Assembly: GCA_017849555.1 (NCBI GenBank)
Contig: JAFIGU010000040.1
Span: 62,001-126,000, forward strand
DNA: 64,000 nt
DNA from: Sphingomonas sp.
Lineage (GTDB): Bacteria; Pseudomonadota; Alphaproteobacteria; Sphingomonadales; Sphingomonadaceae
Reading direction: 5' to 3'
Part shown: positions 60,683-64,000 of the stretch, one piece after another
Layout: each line of letters begins with the position of its first letter
Position numbering within the stretch: position 1 is the stretch's first letter
Notes under the pieces: generated by a model
Seen by the model: the letters and a program-made list of their open reading frames with translations, nothing else
What the model was told of the DNA's origin: nothing
Databases searched by the model: none
Made by a program: the position numbers and the translations under genes

Positions 60683-61447
60683 CTACCCGTCGAACCGCCC
60701 CGCGCGGCCGGCGCCGCCGGCGAAGCGCGACGCGCCGGCCAGTCCCTCGGCGTTGAGCGGCCCTTCGCCGCGCACCGCCTCGGCGCGCAACGCCTCGACC
60801 AGATCGCTGTCCCATTGCTTGTACGACGACATGCGATCGGCGCGCATGCACATCTGCGGGAAGGAGGCGATCATCTCGGCAAGCCGCAGCGCCTCGTCGA
60901 GCGCCCCGCCCTCGGGCGCCGCGCGGTTGGCGAGCCCGATCGCCAGCGCTTCCTCGGCGGCGACGGGTCGCCCGGTCAGGATCATGTCGAGCGCCCGTCC
61001 CTGCCCCACGATCCGCGGCAGCCGGACGGTCCCGCCGTCGATCAGCGGGACGCCCCAGCGGCGACAGAATACCCCGAACACCGCATTGGCCGCGGCGACG
61101 CGCAGATCGCACCACAGGGCCAGTTCAAGCCCGCCCGCGACGGCATAACCCTCCACCGCGGCGATCACCGGCTTGCACAACAGCATCCGCGTCGGCCCCA
61201 TCGGGCCGGGGCCGTGCGCTTCGTACGGCGGCGGAGAGGTGCTGACGCTGTGGAGGTCATAGCCGGCGCAGAAGGTGCCGCCCGCCCCGGTCAGTATCGC
61301 GACGCGCGCGTCGTGATCGGCATCGAATGCCGCAAAGGCACTGCGCAGCAGATCGGCGGTCTCGGTATCGACCGCATTGCGCCGCTCGGCGCGGTTGATC
61401 GTCACGATCGTCGTCTGGCCGCGACGTTCGACGAGAACCTTGCTCAT
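60683..61447 (-). CDS. Enoyl-CoA hydratase/isomerase (crotonase) family protein
   Basis: A 254-residue crotonase. GAGGTFCAGYDLHSV and AVEGYAVAGGLELALWCDLRVAA are the oxyanion-hole and CoA segments; one catalytic Glu is the E of GGLELAL. The second usual Glu is missing: RRWGVPLIDGGTVRLPRIVG has Asp in IDGG, as in a common crotonase subgroup with other activity. Fatty or aromatic acyl-CoA hydration, isomerisation or hydrolysis cannot be separated. Lone gene, divergent from none. Confidence 0.82.
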   Translation of the reverse strand: MSKVLVERRGQTTIVTINRAERRNAVDTETADLLRSAFAAFDADHDARVAILTGAGGTFCAGYDLHSVSTSPPPYEAHGPGPMGPTRMLLCKPVIAAVEGYAVAGGLELALWCDLRVAAANAVFGVFCRRWGVPLIDGGTVRLPRIVGQGRALDMILTGRPVAAEEALAIGLANRAAPEGGALDEALRLAEMIASFPQMCMRADRMSSYKQWDSDLVEALRAEAVRGEGPLNAEGLAGASRFAGGAGRAGRFDG

Positions 61448-61516
61448 CCGACCTTCCTCTCCTGCGCTGCCTCGAATTTATCCCTAACGACGATCGGCCG
61501 AAAGCCCGCCCCTTGC

Positions 61517-62140
61517 TCAGGCCGGCCGCGCGGTGCCCCATTCATTCCAGCCGGCGAACCGGGGCGTTCCGGGGAGGTACATCGTATCGAGCCGTTCGAT
61601 CGCGAAACCCTGCGCGGCGATCGCCGACGCCACCGGGCGCGACAGATGGCAGCCGCCCGCGATCCGTTTCCACACCGGATCGATCCGGCGCTGCCAGCGC
61701 GCGACCGTCGCATCGGGCGCCAGGCCGTGTTCGCAGAACAGCAAGGTCCCACCCGGCTTGAGCACGCGACGCGCCTCGCGCAGGGTCGCCGCGACATCGC
61801 CGACGGTACACAAAGTATAAGTGCAGACGATGCAATCGAACCGACCGGCATCGAACGGCAGCGCCTCGCCAACGCCGTCCTGCAGATCGAGCCTGAGACC
61901 CGGGGCGCGGGGCGCGACCGCCGCCGCCGCGCGCAATTCGGCGGACGGCTCGATCGCGGTCACGCCGGTCACCGCCGCGGGATCGTAAAATGCGAGGTTA
62001 TGCCCGGCGCCGATACCAAGCTCGAGCACATCGCCGGCGGCCTTGGGAACGATCTTGGCGCGCTGCTTCATGATCGGCTTGGTGCCGCAGGCGCAGCCGA
62101 TGAACCGTGGCAGGATGTGCTTCTGGTAAAAGCCGGCCAT
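61517..62140 (-). CDS. Class I SAM-dependent methyltransferase (UbiE/METTL7-like)
   Basis: A 207-residue methyltransferase. VLELGIGAGHNLAFYD is motif I, AIEPSAEL the acidic SAM-binding loop, GEALPFDAGRFDCIVCTYTLC motif II/III, and RVLKPGGTLLFCEHG the later motif. The FYQKHILPRFIGCACGTKPI N-terminus and 207-residue length fit METTL7-type enzymes, some of which methylate thiols or phospholipids. Start chosen at 62140 (MAGFYQK). Substrate unknown. Confidence 0.82.
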   Translation of the reverse strand: MAGFYQKHILPRFIGCACGTKPIMKQRAKIVPKAAGDVLELGIGAGHNLAFYDPAAVTGVTAIEPSAELRAAAAVAPRAPGLRLDLQDGVGEALPFDAGRFDCIVCTYTLCTVGDVAATLREARRVLKPGGTLLFCEHGLAPDATVARWQRRIDPVWKRIAGGCHLSRPVASAIAAQGFAIERLDTMYLPGTPRFAGWNEWGTARPA

Positions 62141-62209
62141 ATCCTCTCCCCCTTTGTCGCCCGATAAAGTGTCGGCAACGCGCGGGGCGGTCAATGCGGA
62201 TGCGGCGCG

Positions 62210-62608
62210 TCAGCCGGGCAATTGCGCGGCTTCCCCTCGCCGTTCGAGCAAGTCGATCGCCTGGCGATCGAACGAGACGAAGGTTTCACCGCCCAGCCAT
62301 TTTCCCGAATAGGCGATAACGCCGTCAGCAAAATCGCCCCCTGCCTCGAGCATCGTGAGCCCCGCCTCGACCGCCTGCCGCTCGATCGCGACATTGTCGG
62401 CTTCGAGCAGCAGCCGGATCGCGGCCGCGATCTCGCCATGCCCGAATTTATACGCGCGGCTGAGAACCCAGCATGTTTCGCACAGCGCCGGCAGGGTGAC
62501 GGCGATCAACGCCGCGTCGATCACCAGTTTCCGCGCAATCGGGCCTTGCACCGCGTCATCCTGGGTCACCGCTCTCACCAGAATGTTGGTGTCCACGGTG
62601 ATCTTCAT
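62210..62608 (-). CDS. vapC: PIN-domain ribonuclease toxin VapC
   Basis: A 132-residue PIN domain. [11 protein letters not shown] (3-13, Asp6), a mid Glu in [19 protein letters not shown] (Asp residues) and FVSFDRQAI are the metal-binding acid set of a VapC ribonuclease. Its ATG overlaps the antitoxin stop (62605-62608, ATGA), so toxin translation depends on the antitoxin. All key acids appear intact, so it is predicted to be active. Confidence 0.87.
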   Translation of the reverse strand: MKITVDTNILVRAVTQDDAVQGPIARKLVIDAALIAVTLPALCETCWVLSRAYKFGHGEIAAAIRLLLEADNVAIERQAVEAGLTMLEAGGDFADGVIAYSGKWLGGETFVSFDRQAIDLLERRGEAAQLPG

Positions 62609-62853
62609 TCGCCGGCCCAGCCTCGCGCAATGACTTCGTTCATCTCCTCAATGCTGATCGGCCGTTGGCCCTCGCGCTTCAGGAACCCGCAGAAATCGGC
62701 GATCTTTCCCTTCGGCTCACGCGCGGTCAGCTTGATGCCGCCGTTGGGCAGCTTGTCGATTTCCAGCCTGGTGCCGGGATGCGCGCCGAGATGCCGCAGG
62801 ATATCCTTGCGCAGCGTGATCTGTCCTTTCGAGGTGACCGTCAGCGTCGGCAT
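62605..62853 (-). CDS. vapB: AbrB-type antitoxin VapB
   Basis: An 82-residue antitoxin. [24 protein letters not shown] is the AbrB/SpoVT swapped-hairpin DNA-binding domain; the C-terminal half ([20 protein letters not shown]) would block the VapC active site. It precedes vapC and probably autoregulates the pair. ATG at 62853 fits family starts; ATG 62862 is possible. Confidence 0.85.
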   Translation of the reverse strand: MPTLTVTSKGQITLRKDILRHLGAHPGTRLEIDKLPNGGIKLTAREPKGKIADFCGFLKREGQRPISIEEMNEVIARGWAGE

Positions 62854-62964
62854 GGCTTGCATTCCTTTCCCGGTCTGGAAAGTAAGGCAAAACCTCCTAG
62901 AATTCAACCGCGGCGGGGCCGAAGGTGGCACAATCGCGCTGTGCGCTCTAAGAGCGCCGCCGTC

Positions 62965-63909
62965 ATGCTACCCGAAGCTCCTTTGCCGATCTGCGTCGCC
63001 GCGCTCTATCGCTTCACCGCGTTCGAGGATTGCGCCGCGATCCGGGCGCCGCTCGAGGCGCTGTGCCGTGCGCAGGGCGTCAAGGGTACGCTGCTGCTCG
63101 CACGCGAGGGGATCAACGGGACGATCGCGGGGAGCGACGCCGGGATCGCGGCCGTGCTGGCGCATATCCGCGCGCTGCCGGGCTGCGCGGCGCTGGAGCC
63201 GAAGCTGTCGCGCGCGGCGACGATGCCGTTCCATCGCATGAAGGTCCGCATCAAGCGCGAGATCGTGACGATGGGCGAACCCGATATCGATCCGCTCGCC
63301 GATGTGGGCCATTATGTCGCACCCGAGGCGTGGAATGCGCTGATCGCGGCGCCCGATACGATCGTGATCGATACGCGCAACGATTATGAGGTGGCGGTCG
63401 GCACTTTTCGCGGCGCGATCGATCCGCAGACGCCGACCTTCCGCGATTTCCCCGCCTGGTTCCGTGCGCAGCGCGACACCTTGCTGGGAGGCGGCGTCGC
63501 GCCGAAGGTCGCGATGTTCTGCACCGGCGGGATCCGGTGCGAGAAAGCCACCGCCTTCCTCAAGGCGGAGGGGGTCGACGAGGTCTACCACCTCGAGGGC
63601 GGCATCCTCAACTATCTCGAAACCGTGCCGGCCGAGGAAAGCCTGTGGGAAGGCGAATGCTTCGTCTTCGACGAGCGGGTGACGGTGGTGCACGGGCTGG
63701 CGAAGGGCAGCCACGATCTGTGCCGCGCGTGCCGCCGGCCGATCGGCGCGGCGGATCGCGCGTCGCCGCTCTATGTCGAGGGGGTCAGTTGTCCCGCCTG
63801 TCATGCCGAGCGCAGCGACGACCAGCGCGCGGGTTATGCCGAGCGGATGCGCCAGACGCGTTTCGCCGAGGCACGCGGCGAGCCGCATGTCGGCGCGACG
63901 CATCGCTGA
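62965..63909 (+). CDS. trhO: tRNA uridine(34) hydroxylase TrhO
   Basis: A 314-residue protein of the TrhO (YceA) family, which forms 5-hydroxyuridine at position 34 of tRNA using O2. N-terminal UPF0176 domain: [29 protein letters not shown]. Rhodanese domain about 120-220 with active-site C186 and C192 (CTGGIRCEK). C-terminal Cys-rich segment CRACRRP and CPACHAE resembles a zinc site. Divergent from vapBC over about 110 nt. Confidence 0.9.
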   Translation: MLPEAPLPICVAALYRFTAFEDCAAIRAPLEALCRAQGVKGTLLLAREGINGTIAGSDAGIAAVLAHIRALPGCAALEPKLSRAATMPFHRMKVRIKREIVTMGEPDIDPLADVGHYVAPEAWNALIAAPDTIVIDTRNDYEVAVGTFRGAIDPQTPTFRDFPAWFRAQRDTLLGGGVAPKVAMFCTGGIRCEKATAFLKAEGVDEVYHLEGGILNYLETVPAEESLWEGECFVFDERVTVVHGLAKGSHDLCRACRRPIGAADRASPLYVEGVSCPACHAERSDDQRAGYAERMRQTRFAEARGEPHVGATHR

Positions 63910-63916
63910 CCGGGGC

Positions 63917-64000
63917 TCACCCGCGCGGACGGTAGAAGATGTGGCTTTTGACCTTGGCGATCTTGTCGAGCGAGCCAATCCAGTAAGGCACGATCCAGTC
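63917..64000 (-). CDS. C-terminal fragment of an unidentified gene
   Basis: The last 27 codons of a reverse-strand gene whose start lies beyond the window: DWIVPYWIGSLDKIAKVKSH then IFYRPRG and TGA. The stop is 8 nt past the convergent trhO stop. Too little remains to name a family. Confidence 0.55.
   Translation of the reverse strand, partial: DWIVPYWIGSLDKIAKVKSHIFYRPRG

Noticed and set aside
1..64000. CRISPR, tRNA, rRNA, insertion sequence or prophage signals
   Set aside because: I found no spaced direct repeats, cloverleaf, transposase or phage gene on either strand; small or diverged examples could be missed by eye.

Overview
The window looks like chromosome of a GC-rich alphaproteobacterium, most likely a sphingomonad (Sphingomonas or a close relative). 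The evidence is the dense bidirectional packing, TonB-dependent receptors with IVVTAQKR or VVVTGSRI plug starts, many secreted peptidases and hydrolases, and intergenic inverted repeats of the type common in that family. No taxonomic marker is present, so the genus is an inference. I saw no rRNA, tRNA, CRISPR array, insertion sequence or phage gene.

Layout. 0-6.3 kb: a truncated DUF4331 gene overlapped by a Tat-exported alpha/beta hydrolase that lacks the usual catalytic His; a nucleosidase; then a reverse-strand set of FAD monooxygenase, saccharopine-reductase-like/DUF4166 protein and YkgJ-type cysteine-cluster protein. 6.3-10.6 kb: a four-gene chromate-resistance operon (rhodanese-ChrB fusion, ChrA, a duplicated DUF1259 protein, a YncE-like propeller) behind a good -35/-10 promoter. 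10.6-15.7 kb: a gluzincin-like protein, a P1 peptidase, a GH92 glycosidase and a VOC protein. 15.9-16.8 kb: an ArsR/SRPBCC pair that appears to be leaderless and autoregulated.

16.8-31.1 kb is the most distinctive region. It encodes a VOC protein, an AraC regulator, TonB receptor 1, cupin 1, a LysR regulator, TonB receptor 2, a Tat-exported sulfatase, an MFS transporter, cupin 2, an SDR and a zinc alcohol dehydrogenase, with several start/stop overlaps. I read it as an uptake, desulfation, oxidation and C-C cleavage pathway for an unidentified sulfate ester. The two cupins are paralogues resembling 2,4'-dihydroxyacetophenone dioxygenase, and both TonB-receptor messages have a hairpin placed just before an identical GGGGGAGG ribosome-binding site.

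31.1-46.6 kb: a membrane-anchored NHL-propeller/M23 fusion, a SnoaL-like gene divergent from an XRE regulator over a perfect palindrome, DUF1801, YaiI-family and SMR proteins, then a DUF885 hydrolase, an S33-like hydrolase, a SorAB sulfite dehydrogenase pair, an SDR, an NTF2-like protein, an S10 carboxypeptidase, an amidohydrolase and a DsbA-like protein. 46.7-54.9 kb: the Kdp potassium system, with kdpD divergent from (small ORF)-kdpF-A-B-C-E and a 22-bp tandem repeat in the shared control region. 55-64 kb: an M20 peptidase, a small ESFPASDPP-motif protein, a MlaA lipoprotein carrying a TonB-box-like stretch, an AraC regulator next to an alpha/beta hydrolase, a crotonase, a methyltransferase, a VapBC module, TrhO, and the C-terminus of one more gene at the edge.
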